Source: Sphingomonas sp. CBMAI 2297
Lineage (GTDB): Bacteria > Pseudomonadota > Alphaproteobacteria > Sphingomonadales > Sphingomonadaceae
Assembly: GCF_029870595.1 (NCBI RefSeq)
Contig: NZ_JAPDIR010000024.1
Span: forward strand, 1 to 64,000
Length of the DNA: 64,000 bases
Reading direction: 5' to 3'
The number at the start of each line of letters is the position of its first letter. The first letter of the stretch is position 1. Positions 41,805-52,052 of the stretch are shown here, piece after piece. A program made the position numbers and the translations under genes. The notes under the pieces were generated by a model. That model saw only the letters and a program-made list of their open reading frames with translations. It was not told the origin of the DNA and made no database searches.

Positions 41805-42311
41805 ATGCCCAAGCATACCGAAACCCGTCCACTGCCCTACAGCCCCGAGCAGATGTTCGACCTGGTGGCGGATGTCGCGCGCTATCCCGAGTTCCTGCCC
41901 TGGGTCAGCGCGATCCGGGTGCGCTCGAACAGCGACAGCCAGATGGTCGCGGACATGATCGTCGGCTTCAAGGGCCTGCGCGAGACCTTCACTTCGAAGG
42001 TGGAGAAGCGGCGCCCCGACGGATTGCACATCGAATATGTCGATGGGCCGCTGAAGCACCTCCACAATGACTGGGGGTTCCGGGCGGACGGGCAGGGCGG
42101 CTGCCTGGTCGATTTTTCGGTCGACTTCGCCTTCAAGAACCGAGTGTTCGAAATGCTTGCCGGCCAGATGTTCGACCGGGCGCTCCGCAAGATGATCAAT
42201 GCGTTCGAGGAGCGCGCCGCGCGCCTCTACGGCGATTCGACGTCGGCTTCGTCCGCCTCGGGCGCGGAGGCGCCCGGCATCAGCAGCTCGAGCGCGCACA
42301 GCGCCGCCTGA
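41805..42311 (+). CDS. RatA/COQ10-like START-domain protein
   Basis: A 168-residue SRPBCC-fold protein. TRPLPYSPEQMFDLVADVARYPEFLPWV and GLRETFTSKV fit the coenzyme-Q-binding COQ10/RatA group; the E. coli RatA is a ribosome-association toxin while alphaproteobacterial members more likely chaperone ubiquinone. A Ser/Ala-rich C-terminal tail (STSASSASGAE) lies in the part that overlaps the convergent cinA-type gene by 85 bp, so the tail may be a recent extension. Confidence 0.85.
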   Translation: MPKHTETRPLPYSPEQMFDLVADVARYPEFLPWVSAIRVRSNSDSQMVADMIVGFKGLRETFTSKVEKRRPDGLHIEYVDGPLKHLHNDWGFRADGQGGCLVDFSVDFAFKNRVFEMLAGQMFDRALRKMINAFEERAARLYGDSTSASSASGAEAPGISSSSAHSAA

Positions 42312-42772
42312 AGCCGCACGCCGGCGCGGCCGTTATTCTCGAAATGGCGAGCGTCCGCCACGATGTGATCGGGATCGCCGCCGCGCACGGCCTGGGCGAA
42401 CACCACGGTGCCGACCGGCTTCTTCTCGCTGCCGCCATCAGGGCCGGCGATGCCGGTGATCGCCACGGCGACATCGGCATGGGTGCGCTCCAGCGCGCCC
42501 CGCGCCATGCTCCAGGCGACGGCGATCGAGACCGAGCCGAACGTCTCCAGCACGTCGCTGCCCACCTTGAGCACATCGTGCTTGGCTTCGTTGGAATAAG
42601 TGACGAAGCCGGCGTCGAAGACGTCGGACGAGCCGGGAATCTCGGTGAGCGCGGCCGAGACGAGGCCGCCGGTGCAGCTCTCGGCAACGGCGACGCGGCG
42701 GCCGGCGGCGCGATTGGCATCGAGCACCTTGCGCGCGGCGGCGACCAGCTCCGGCGGGAGAATCGTGTCCAT
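42227..42772 (-). CDS. CinA C-terminal-domain NMN amidohydrolase
   Basis: A 181-residue stand-alone CinA-C (PncC-like) protein, which deamidates nicotinamide mononucleotide in pyridine-nucleotide recycling. AVAESCTGGLVSAALTEIPGSS, GFVTYSNEAKHDVL and AITGIAGPDGGSEKKPVGTV are its three conserved blocks. The last ~28 residues (LMPGASAPEADEADVESP) lie over the 3' end of the RatA/COQ10 gene on the opposite strand. Confidence 0.9.
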   Translation of the reverse strand: MDTILPPELVAAARKVLDANRAAGRRVAVAESCTGGLVSAALTEIPGSSDVFDAGFVTYSNEAKHDVLKVGSDVLETFGSVSIAVAWSMARGALERTHADVAVAITGIAGPDGGSEKKPVGTVVFAQAVRGGDPDHIVADARHFENNGRAGVRLQAALCALELLMPGASAPEADEADVESP

Positions 42773-42851
42773 AGGCGCGGGCCTTTGCCACCGGAATGTT
42801 GCCGACGCGAGTCAGTTCGTTCCGATCCCCAATCGGCCCGGCTGCTCCGTC

Positions 42852-42871
42852 ATCCCGGCGAAAGCCGGGAT
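42852..42871. repeat. GTCATCCC-family hairpin
   Basis: ATCCCGGC-GAAA-GCCGGGAT, a perfect 8-bp stem with a GAAA tetraloop, preceded by GTC. It is 80 bp upstream of the CinA-C gene start. The stretch 42773-43162 contains no gene, only this hairpin and the larger element that follows. Confidence 0.6.
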
Positions 42872-42902
42872 CTCAGGCGATAGCGCACGGAAAAGCTGTT
42901 TG

Positions 42903-43109
42903 TTCACGCGGAGGCGCTGCGAAGAAGATGGTTCGCGCAGAGGCGCAGAGAGCGCGGAGGGGTCTTGCTTGCGGCTGGCCCCAGCGCCGCGGCAGCGGCA
43001 GGTAATTCAGGAAGCGTCGCAAGGGAGGGCGCCGCTAGCGCGGCGCGAGACACCTCCGCGCTCTCTGCGCTTCTGCGCGAACGAGAATCTCCGCGCCTCC
43101 GCGTGAGAA
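42903..43109. mobile_element. Nested palindromic element, copy A (MITE/REP-like), right of cinA-C
   Basis: A roughly 207-bp non-coding element. Outer inverted repeat: TCACGCGGAGGCGC (42904-42917) and its complement at 43093-43106. Inner inverted repeat of 30 bp with one mismatch: 42931-42960 (GTTCGCGCAGAGG...GGAGG) and 43053-43082. Between the arms is the marker GGAAGCGTCGCAAGGGAGGGC. Copy B at 44393-44591 shares the arms, the core marker and orientation. There is no transposase; it looks like a non-autonomous element or bacterial interspersed mosaic repeat. Confidence 0.75.
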
Positions 43110-43162
43110 TCGAAAATATCCAGGACGAACGGTTGCGCCGCTCCCCCGAGGGCGAGAGGGCT

Positions 43163-44290
43163 TCAGGCGGCCGGCACTCGCACCGTGGCGATCGCCTGGG
43201 CCGCCATCCCTTCGCCGCGCCCGGTGAAGCCCAGCCGCTCGGTCGTAGTGGCCTTCACGCTCACCGCCGATACCGGCAGCCCCAATATCCCCGCGATGCT
43301 CGCCCGGATCGCCTCCCGGTGCGGCCCGATCTTGGGCGCTTCGCAGATGAGGGTCAGGTCGATGAAGTCGACCACGCCGCCCTCTGCCGCCACCAATGCG
43401 GCGGCATGCTCCAGGAACCGTGCCGAAGCCGCTCCGCGCCATCGCGGGTCGCTGGGCGGGAAGTGCATGCCGATATCGCCGGCGCCGATCGTGCCGAGCA
43501 GCGCGTCGGTGATCGCGTGCAGCGCGACATCGGCGTCGCTGTGTCCCGAGAGCCCGCGCGCATGCGGCACCCGCACGCCGCCCAGCCAGAGTTCCTCGCC
43601 TTCGGCGAAGCGGTGCACGTCATAGCCGGTTGCGGTCCGCACCCGCATCGCCGCCCCGTGCCGCGCTTCGGCAGCGGCGAAATCGGCGGGGTGGGTGATC
43701 TTCTCGAGCATCGTGCTGCCTTCCACCACCGCAACGTCCATTCCCAGCGCGCGCAGCATCTGCGCATCGTCGGTCGCTTCCGCGTCCGCGGGCCAGGCCG
43801 CATGGGCCTGCACTATGGCGGCATAGCGGAAGGCCTGGGGCGTCTGCACGCGCACCAGCCCGTCGCGCGGAACCGACACCCCCGTCGCGGTAACGAGCGT
43901 GTCCGCCACCGGCAGCCCGGGTATGGCGCCGTCATGTGTCTCCAGCGCCGCCAGCAGCCGGTCGATCACCGCATGGGGCAGGAAGGGGCGGGCAGCGTCA
44001 TGGATCAGCACCCGATCCGCCTGGCCCAGCGCGGCCAGCCCATTGGCCACGCTTTCGCGCCGCGTCGCGCCGCCGATGGCGAAGGGCACCTCGCCCAGCG
44101 CCGCGCGCAGGGCTTCCTCCTGGCCCGGGCCGATCACCACATAAACGTCGTCTACCGCCGGATGTGACGTCAAGGCGTCGAATCCATGTTCGAGCATCGG
44201 CTTGCCGGCGAGCGGAGCGAACTGCTTGGGCATGGTCCCGCCGGCACGCGTGCCTTGCCCGGCGGCGACAATGATGGCGATGGTCCTCAT
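43163..44290 (-). CDS. ispDF: Bifunctional IspD/IspF isoprenoid (MEP pathway) enzyme
   Basis: Fusion of two enzymes of the MEP pathway. IspD (about residues 1-225) makes CDP-methylerythritol: IVAAGQGTRAGGTMPKQFAPL and HDAARPFLPHAVIDRLL. IspF (about 228-375) cyclises the phosphorylated product: GYDVHRFAEGEELWLGGV with the metal-binding Asp-x-His, and LSGHSDADVALHAITDALLG. 375 residues, as in other Alphaproteobacteria where the fusion is normal. The gene is isolated, bounded on both sides by copies of the palindromic element at 42903 and 44393. Confidence 0.96.
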   Translation of the reverse strand: MRTIAIIVAAGQGTRAGGTMPKQFAPLAGKPMLEHGFDALTSHPAVDDVYVVIGPGQEEALRAALGEVPFAIGGATRRESVANGLAALGQADRVLIHDAARPFLPHAVIDRLLAALETHDGAIPGLPVADTLVTATGVSVPRDGLVRVQTPQAFRYAAIVQAHAAWPADAEATDDAQMLRALGMDVAVVEGSTMLEKITHPADFAAAEARHGAAMRVRTATGYDVHRFAEGEELWLGGVRVPHARGLSGHSDADVALHAITDALLGTIGAGDIGMHFPPSDPRWRGAASARFLEHAAALVAAEGGVVDFIDLTLICEAPKIGPHREAIRASIAGILGLPVSAVSVKATTTERLGFTGRGEGMAAQAIATVRVPAA

Positions 44291-44343
44291 GGCGCGGGCC
44301 TAGAGCAAGCGCCTGCGGCCGTCACCCCCCGCCCCGGATCGTC

Positions 44344-44363
44344 ATCCCGGCCTGGGCCGGGAT
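44344..44363. repeat. GTCATCCC-family hairpin upstream of ispDF
   Basis: ATCCCGGCC-TG-GGCCGGGAT, a perfect 9-bp inverted repeat preceded by CGTC. It lies about 55 bp upstream of the ispDF start, so it could influence that promoter as well as being a dispersed repeat. Confidence 0.6.
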
Positions 44364-44392
44364 CTCGACCGCTCGTCCCGGAGATCCTTGAT

Positions 44393-44591
44393 TTCACGCG
44401 AAGGCGCGGAGATTCCTGTTCGCGCAGAGGCGCAGAGAGCGCAGAGGGGTTTTGCTCGTGGCTGGCCCAGCACAGCGGCAGCTAGCCTTGGAAGCGTCGC
44501 AATGGAGGGCATCGCCGAAACATCTCTGCGCTCTCTGCGCTCTCTGCGCCTCTGCGCGAACCACCTTCTTCTCTTCCGCGCCTCCGCGTGA
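44393..44591. mobile_element. Nested palindromic element, copy B, between ispDF and dusB
   Basis: About 199 bp. Outer arms TCACGCGAAGGCGCGGA (44394-44410) and, as its complement with one mismatch, 44575-44591. Inner arms 44418-44446 (GTTCGCGCAGAGGCGCAGAG...) and 44524-44561, the second with an extra CTCTCTGCG unit, as if a short tandem expansion had occurred. The centre has GGAAGCGTCGCAATGGAGGGC, nearly identical to copy A. The stretch 44291-44753 holds no gene; beyond this element lies the dusB promoter region. Confidence 0.75.
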
Positions 44592-44753
44592 GCAACAACT
44601 GTCCGTACGCCATCGCCTGAGATCCAGGTTTGTGCCGGGGCGGTTTTCGAACGGCCCGCCCATATATGCAGCCGATTTAAGGCGTCGGAAGCGTCGACTT
44701 GCCAATCGCCGCTTGTACCTGTAGGCGCCTCTGCCTATTTTTCAGGCAATAGC

Positions 44754-45752
44754 ATGAGCGAACTCGCCCCCATCCAGATCGGTCCCGTCACGGTCGAAGC
44801 GCCGGTGCTGCTTGCGCCGATGACCGGCGTGACCGACCTGCCGTTCCGCCGCGCGGTGCGCCGCTACGGCTCGGGGCTGAACGTCACCGAGATGATCGCC
44901 AGCGCCGCCGCCATCCGCGATACCCGCCAGTCGATCCAGAAGGCCGCCTGGGACCCGATCGAGGAGCCGGTGTCGATGCAGCTCGTCGGCTGCTCGCCGC
45001 CCGAAATGGCCGAGGCCGCCAAGCTCAACGAGGATCGCGGCGCCGCGATCATCGACATCAACATGGGCTGCCCGGTCCGCAAGGTCACCAATGGCGACGC
45101 CGGCTCGGCGCTGATGCGCGACCTGAAGCATGCCGCCGCGATCGTCGATGCCTGCGTCAAGGCCGTGAAGGTCCCCGTCACGCTCAAGATGCGGATGGGC
45201 TGGTGCCATGACAGCCTCAACGCGCCCGAACTGGCCCGCATCGCCGAGGATCTGGGGGTGAAGATGGTCACGGTCCATGGCCGCACCCGCAACCAGATGT
45301 ATCGCGGATCGGCGGACTGGAGCTTCGTCCGCACGGTCAAGGACGCGGTGCGCATCCCGGTTATCGTCAATGGCGACATCTGCTCGGTCGAGGATGCCCG
45401 CGAGGCGCTTCGCCAGTCGGGCGCGGACGGGCTGATGATCGGGCGCGGTGCCTATGGCAAGCCGTGGATCCTGCGCCAGGTGATGGACGCGCTGACCGGC
45501 AAGGGCGAGCGCGCCGATCCTGGTATCGACGAGCAATATCGAGTGATCATAGAGCATTACGTCGAAAGTCTCGAACACTATGGCGAGATGACCGGCGTCA
45601 ACATGATGCGCAAGCATCTGGGCTGGTATACCAAGGGCCTCACCGGTTCGGCGGAGTTCCGCAACAAGGTCAATCAGATAGCCGACGCCAGGACGGTGCT
45701 GGCGATGCTCGACGAATTCTACGCGCCGTGGCGTTCCCGCGCGGCGGCCTGA
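44754..45752 (+). CDS. dusB: tRNA-dihydrouridine synthase B
   Basis: Reduces uridine to dihydrouridine in tRNA D-loops with FMN and NADPH. 332 residues. LLAPMTGVTDLPFRR begins the TIM barrel; the catalytic Cys is in DINMGCPVRKVTN; FMN-phosphate contacts are in VNGDICSVEDA and GLMIGRGAYGKPW. This is the nifR3 position at the head of the ntrBC operon in Alphaproteobacteria. The 3' end overlaps the ntrB start by 25 bp. Confidence 0.95.
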   Translation: MSELAPIQIGPVTVEAPVLLAPMTGVTDLPFRRAVRRYGSGLNVTEMIASAAAIRDTRQSIQKAAWDPIEEPVSMQLVGCSPPEMAEAAKLNEDRGAAIIDINMGCPVRKVTNGDAGSALMRDLKHAAAIVDACVKAVKVPVTLKMRMGWCHDSLNAPELARIAEDLGVKMVTVHGRTRNQMYRGSADWSFVRTVKDAVRIPVIVNGDICSVEDAREALRQSGADGLMIGRGAYGKPWILRQVMDALTGKGERADPGIDEQYRVIIEHYVESLEHYGEMTGVNMMRKHLGWYTKGLTGSAEFRNKVNQIADARTVLAMLDEFYAPWRSRAAA

Positions 45753-46821
45753 GGCGGCGTCCGGCACCGGCCCTCGGGCCGAACTTCGCCGAGACGTTCG
45801 CCGCCCTGCCGGTCGCCGTCCTCGTCATCGATCCCGACGGGCGGATCGCCCATGCCAATGCGGCCTGCGAGGCGATGCTCAACCATGCCGAGACGACGAT
45901 GATCGGCCAGCCCTATGACGCGGTGCTGAGCCCGCCCGACGGCTATGTCGAGCGTCGCGACGGGCATGGCTTCGCCGCCTTCGACACCGAGATCGAGGCG
46001 GTGCGCGGCCCGCGCATCCGGGTGGACTTCGTCGAGAGCCATGTCGCCGACCATCCGGGCTGGCGGATCGTCACGCTACACCACGCCCCCCAGTCGCGCC
46101 GCGTGGCGCAGGGGGCGGACCGCACTGCCGGGGCCCGCGCCGCGGTGGGGGCGGCGGCGATGCTGGCGCACGAGATCAAGAACCCGCTCTCGGGCATCCG
46201 CGGCGCTGCCCAGCTGCTGGCCAGTGCGGGCGAGGACCGCGAGCTCACCGGGCTGATCACCACCGAGGTCGACCGCATCGCCGCGCTGATCGACCGGATG
46301 CAGGACTTCACCGACACGCGGCCGCTCAAGCTCGAGCCGACCAACGTCTATCCGCTGCTCGACCATGCCCGCCGCGTCGCGCTGGCCGGGTTCGCGCGCG
46401 GCATGGTGATCGAGGAGCGCTTCGACCCTTCGCTGCCGCCGGTGCTGATCGATCCCCATGCCTTTCAGCAGGTGATGATGAACCTGCTCAAGAACGCCGC
46501 CGAGGCGCTCGCCGGGCTCGCCCAGCCGCGGATCGTCCTCGCCACCGCCTATCGCCACGGGGTTTCGGTGAGTACCGGCAGCGGCCGCCCCCGCCTGCCG
46601 CTGCCGATCGAGATCCTCGTCATGGACAATGGCCCCGGCGCGCCCGAGGATATTGCCGAGCATCTGTTCGAGCCCTTCGTCTCGGGCAAGCCGGAGGGGA
46701 AGGGGCTCGGCCTGCCGCTGGTGGAGAAGCTGGTCCGCGACATGGGCGGCATCGTCCAATATGCCCGGGAGCGCCCCCCCGAAATGACTGTCTTCCGCAT
46801 CCTGTTGCCAAGGGCCCGGGC

Positions 46822-46825
<4 letters not shown>
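45728..46825 (+). CDS. ntrB: Nitrogen regulation sensor kinase NtrB
   Basis: Histidine kinase/phosphatase that senses nitrogen through PII and controls NtrC. The start assigned is GTG at 45728, inside dusB; this is the only plausible in-frame start before the PAS domain. About 365 residues: PAS (LPVAVLVIDPDGRIAHANAAC), phospho-acceptor His in AAMLAHEIKNPLSGIRGAAQ, then N box MNLLKNAAEAL, G1 VMDNGPGAPEDI and G2 GKGLGLPLVEKL. Cytoplasmic, no transmembrane segments. Stop overlaps ntrC start (ATGA). Confidence 0.94.
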
Positions 46826-48267
<1,442 letters not shown>

Positions 48268-48327
48268 CGACAGGCTGAGCAATATTATGTGTTCTTTTTG
48301 CCACAATCTCGCTCTAGCTTGGCGGGG

Positions 48328-50583
48328 ATGGATGCCCTCACCGCCGAGCCCCTGATCCAGGCAACGCCGCAGACGCGGCGGCTGGCGCCTATCCGGTTGC
48401 TGGAGATGGTGGTGGTGGCGCTGGCCATCGCCACGCCGGTGGCGACTTTCCTGTTCGTCCGCAATTTCGCGCATCAGGTGTTCAATCCCGGCGTGGCGGC
48501 GTCGCTGCTGCTGGCGAACCTGCTGCCCTATGTCGCGCTGATCGTGCTGATCGGCCGGCGGATCGCCATCCACCGCGCCACCAAGTCGGCGCTGGCTGGC
48601 GGCGGCCGGCTGCATGTGCGGCTCGTCGCGGTGTTCACCCTGATGGCGAGCATCCCGATCGTGCTCACCGTGATCGCGGCCTCGGTGATGTTCCAGTCCG
48701 GCGTGCAGCTCTGGGGCTCGGAGCGCGCGCGCGGCGCGTTCGATGCGACGACCGACCTCGCCAAGGAAGGCCGGGGCCTCGTGGCCCAGCGCTGGGCGAC
48801 CGAAGCGCGGACCATGGTCGACGACCTGACCGAGCTCTTCCCGAAGATCCCGGCCAACTCCTCGTCCTTTCAGCGCAAGCTGCTGGAACAGCTCTATTAT
48901 CGCTCCTTCGACCAGGCAGTGGTGTTCCGCGTCGTCGACGGCAAGCAGGTCGAGGCGATGTACACCTGGGAAGCGCCCCCGGCGAAGATCTTCGCCGCGC
49001 GGGTTTCCGGCCAGGTGCTGAACCTGTTGCGCGACGAGCAGAGCTACACGAATTTCGACGCCGAGAAGCAATGGGTGGTGACGCCGCTCGATCGGTCGCG
49101 GAACATCTTCCTCTACGTCGCCAACAGCGTGAACGTGGGCTTCATGAACCGCCAGAACTCGGGTGCCGACCGGATCGTGGCCGAATTCAACGCGCTCCAG
49201 GCGCGCTCCCGCTCGCTCCAGCTCCAGTTCAACGCCGTCCTGTTCGGCGTGGCGCTGCTGATCGTCAGCATCGCCACCTGGATCGCGCTCGCCGTCGCCG
49301 ATCGCCTGGTCAAGCCGGTCGAGCAGCTCGTCATCGCCGCGCGGCGCGTCGCCGGGGGCGACCTCACCGCGCGCGTCGACATTCCGCAGACCGGCGACGA
49401 GATCAGCACGCTGGGCAATGCGTTCAACGGCATGACCGAGCGGCTGGAGCACCAGACCGGCGAGCTGCGGACCGCCAATGCCCAGCTCGAGAGCCGCCGC
49501 AAGCTGATCGAGGCGGTGATGTCGGGCGTGTCGGCCGGCGTCGTCTCGATCGACGCCCAGCGCAACGTACGCCTCATCAACGAATCCGCCATCGAGCTGC
49601 TCCATCCTGGCGAGCAGGAACTGGTCGGCCACCCGCTCCGGGATCTCGCGCCCGAGCTCGACACGCTGCTCGACAGCGGCGATCGCGAGGCGGTGATCCA
49701 GCTCGGCACCGGGGGCGATGCGCGCACGCTCGCGGTGAAGGTCACGAGCGACGAGGCGGGCCGGGTGCTCACCTTCGACGACATCACCCAGCAATTGAAC
49801 GACCAGCGCCGCGCCGCCTGGTCCGACGTCGCCCGCCGCATCGCGCACGAGATCAAGAACCCGCTCACGCCGATCCAGCTCGCCGCCGAGCGCCTGAAGC
49901 GCCGCTACGGCAAGAAGATCGAGCCGGAGGACGGCACCTTCGCCCAGCTGACCGATACGATCGTCCGCCAGGTGGGGGACCTGCGCCGCATGGTCGACGA
50001 ATTCTCCTCCTTCGCGCGCATGCCCAAGCCGGTGTTCCGCCAGGAATCGCTGCTCGACATCGCGCGCCAGGCGATGTTCCTCCACGAAGTCGCGCATCCC
50101 ACGATCCGCTTCGAGATGGATGCGCCCGATCCCGCGCCGGGCCTGATCTGCGATCGGCGCCAGATCGGCCAGGCCTTCACCAACATCGTCAAGAACGCGG
50201 TCGAGGCGATCGAGGCGCGCGGGGAGGGGGAGGCGCTGCCCCGCGGCGAGATCGTCATGGCGATCAGCCCGGAGGCGGAGGGCAGGATCACGCTCACCCT
50301 GGCCGACAACGGCATCGGCCTGCCGGTCGAGCGCGACCGGATCGTCGAGCCCTATATGACGACGCGCAGCCGCGGCACCGGCCTCGGCCTCGCGATCGTG
50401 AAGAAGATCGTCGAGGAGCATTTCGGCACCATCGCCTTTTCCGACCGCCCGGGCGGCGGCACGCTGGTGACGATCTGCTTCGATACCGATCAGCTCGCCG
50501 AGATGGCGAGCAGCTCCGACGGCGAGGGCGGCGAGGAGCCGCGCCCCGCCGTGCTTACGCGTAGTGGAAGTGCCAAATCATGA
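48328..50583 (+). CDS. ntrY: Sensor histidine kinase NtrY
   Basis: Membrane sensor kinase partner of NtrX. About 751 residues: several N-terminal transmembrane helices (LLEMVVVALAIATPVATFL, LLLANLLPYVALIVLIG, LVAVFTLMASIPIVLTVIA), a periplasmic sensor region, another helix (FNAVLFGVALLIVSIATWIAL), HAMP, PAS (MSGVSAGVVSIDAQ), phospho-His in RRIAHEIKNPLTPIQ, N box NIVKNAVEAIEA and G boxes DNGIGLPV and GTGLGLAIV. The ATG at 48328 is preferred to a GTG at 48289. Overlaps ntrX (ATGA). Confidence 0.95.
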   Translation: MDALTAEPLIQATPQTRRLAPIRLLEMVVVALAIATPVATFLFVRNFAHQVFNPGVAASLLLANLLPYVALIVLIGRRIAIHRATKSALAGGGRLHVRLVAVFTLMASIPIVLTVIAASVMFQSGVQLWGSERARGAFDATTDLAKEGRGLVAQRWATEARTMVDDLTELFPKIPANSSSFQRKLLEQLYYRSFDQAVVFRVVDGKQVEAMYTWEAPPAKIFAARVSGQVLNLLRDEQSYTNFDAEKQWVVTPLDRSRNIFLYVANSVNVGFMNRQNSGADRIVAEFNALQARSRSLQLQFNAVLFGVALLIVSIATWIALAVADRLVKPVEQLVIAARRVAGGDLTARVDIPQTGDEISTLGNAFNGMTERLEHQTGELRTANAQLESRRKLIEAVMSGVSAGVVSIDAQRNVRLINESAIELLHPGEQELVGHPLRDLAPELDTLLDSGDREAVIQLGTGGDARTLAVKVTSDEAGRVLTFDDITQQLNDQRRAAWSDVARRIAHEIKNPLTPIQLAAERLKRRYGKKIEPEDGTFAQLTDTIVRQVGDLRRMVDEFSSFARMPKPVFRQESLLDIARQAMFLHEVAHPTIRFEMDAPDPAPGLICDRRQIGQAFTNIVKNAVEAIEARGEGEALPRGEIVMAISPEAEGRITLTLADNGIGLPVERDRIVEPYMTTRSRGTGLGLAIVKKIVEEHFGTIAFSDRPGGGTLVTICFDTDQLAEMASSSDGEGGEEPRPAVLTRSGSAKS

Positions 50584-51959
50584 GCCTCGATATCCTGGTC
50601 GTCGACGATGAGCGCGACATCCGTGAACTGGTGGCCGGCGTCCTGGAGGACGAAGGCTATTCGACGCGCGGCGCGGCGGACAGCGACGCGGCGCTGGAGG
50701 CGATCGCGGAGCGCCGCCCCAGCCTGGTGCTGCTCGACGTCTGGCTGCACGGCTCGCGGCTCGACGGGCTCGAGATCCTCGACGAGATCAAGCGCCGCGA
50801 TCCCTCGATCCCGGTGCTGGTGATCTCCGGCCATGGCAATCTCGACACCGCCGTCGCCGCGATTCGCCGGGGCGCCTCGGACTTCATCGAGAAGCCGTTC
50901 GAGGCCGAGCGGCTGCTGTTCCTGGTCGAGCGCGCGACCGAGACGGAGCGGCTCAAGCGCGAAGTCGCTTCGCTGCGCGCCTCGATCGGCCGCGAGGAGG
51001 ATTTGACCGGCCAGTCCGGTGCGATCAACTCCGTGCGCGCCACGCTCAAGCGGGTCGCCTCCACCGGCAGCCGCGTGCTGATCACCGGCAGCGCCGGCAC
51101 CGGCAAGGAAGTCGCCGCCCGCCTGCTCCATGGCTGGAGCCAGCGCGCCTCCGCACCCTTCGTCATCGTCAGCGCCGCGCGCATGCAGCCCGAGCGCGTC
51201 GAAGAGGAGCTGTTCGGCGTGGAGGAGGGCGGGGATCTGGTCCGCACCGGCCTCCTCGAACAGGCGCATGGCGGCACGCTGTTCCTCGACGAGATCGCCG
51301 ACATGCCGGTGGCCACCCAGGCCCGGATCCTGCGCGTGCTGACCGACCAGAGCTTCACCCGCGTCGGCGGCACCCGCGTGGTCAAGGTCGATGTCCGGGT
51401 CGTCTCGGCCACGGCGCGCGACCTGATGACCGAGATCGGCGAGGGGCGCTTCCGCGAGGATCTCTACTACCGCCTCAACGTGGTGCCGGTGTCGATCCCG
51501 CCGCTCACCGAACGGCGCGAGGACATTCCCGTCCTGGTCGAGCATTTCGTCGCGCATTATGCCAATGAGCGCCGCGTGCCGACGCCGGAGATCGCGCCCG
51601 ACGCGATGGTGGCGCTGCAGAGCTATGAATGGCCCGGCAATGTCCGCCAGCTGCGCAACGTGGTAGAGCGCACGGTGATCCTCGCACCCGGCGACCGGAT
51701 CGGGCGGATCGACCTCGACCTGCTGCCGCCGGAGGTGCTTGGCCGCCCGGCCGACAATGCGGGCGGGATGGGCACCAGCGCGATCATGGGCGCCCCCCTC
51801 AAGGAGGCGCGCGAGAGCTTCGAGCGCGAATATCTCCGTGTCCAGATACGCCGCTTCTCGGGCAACATCTCGCGCACCGCCAGCTTCATCGGCATGGAGC
51901 GCTCGGCGCTGCACCGCAAGCTGAAGCTGCTGGGGATCACCGACAGCCGGGAGGAATGA
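50580..51959 (+). CDS. ntrX: Response regulator NtrX
   Basis: 459 residues: REC domain with phospho-Asp53 in LVLLDVWLHGSRLDG, AAA+ domain with Walker A GSAGTGKEVA, Walker B TLFLDEIADM, and Fis-type helix-turn-helix (ISRTASFIGMERSALHRKLKL). Where sigma-54 activators have GAFTGA, this one reads ELFGVEEGGDLVRTGLLEQ (about residues 210-228), so the contact loop is gone. It therefore probably regulates sigma-70 promoters, as reported for other alphaproteobacterial NtrX proteins. Followed by a hairpin terminator. Confidence 0.95.
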   Translation: MSLDILVVDDERDIRELVAGVLEDEGYSTRGAADSDAALEAIAERRPSLVLLDVWLHGSRLDGLEILDEIKRRDPSIPVLVISGHGNLDTAVAAIRRGASDFIEKPFEAERLLFLVERATETERLKREVASLRASIGREEDLTGQSGAINSVRATLKRVASTGSRVLITGSAGTGKEVAARLLHGWSQRASAPFVIVSAARMQPERVEEELFGVEEGGDLVRTGLLEQAHGGTLFLDEIADMPVATQARILRVLTDQSFTRVGGTRVVKVDVRVVSATARDLMTEIGEGRFREDLYYRLNVVPVSIPPLTERREDIPVLVEHFVAHYANERRVPTPEIAPDAMVALQSYEWPGNVRQLRNVVERTVILAPGDRIGRIDLDLLPPEVLGRPADNAGGMGTSAIMGAPLKEARESFEREYLRVQIRRFSGNISRTASFIGMERSALHRKLKLLGITDSREE

Positions 51960-52000
51960 CGGTCGGGAGTTGTGGGCTCGAACCCGCCTCGTTCTTCACC

Positions 52001-52027
52001 GTCATCCCGGCCTTGAGCCGGGGTGAC
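52001..52027. terminator. Hairpin terminator after ntrX / gdx-type gene
   Basis: GTCATCCCGGC and GCCGGGGTGAC form an 11-bp stem (one G-T pair) around CTTGA. It lies between the convergent ntrX and SMR-transporter genes and can serve both. Belongs to the GTCATCCC repeat family. Confidence 0.6.
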
Positions 52028-52052
52028 GATATGCGAGCCTGAGCCCCCAGTC

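Noticed and set aside
42600..43106. Short open frames over the palindromic element right of cinA-C
   Set aside because: The translations reflect inverted-repeat DNA, differ between copies A and B, and lack ribosome binding sites.
48268..48327. Sigma-54 (-24/-12) promoter before ntrY
   Set aside because: No GG-N10-GC arrangement with suitable spacing was found in the 60-bp gap.
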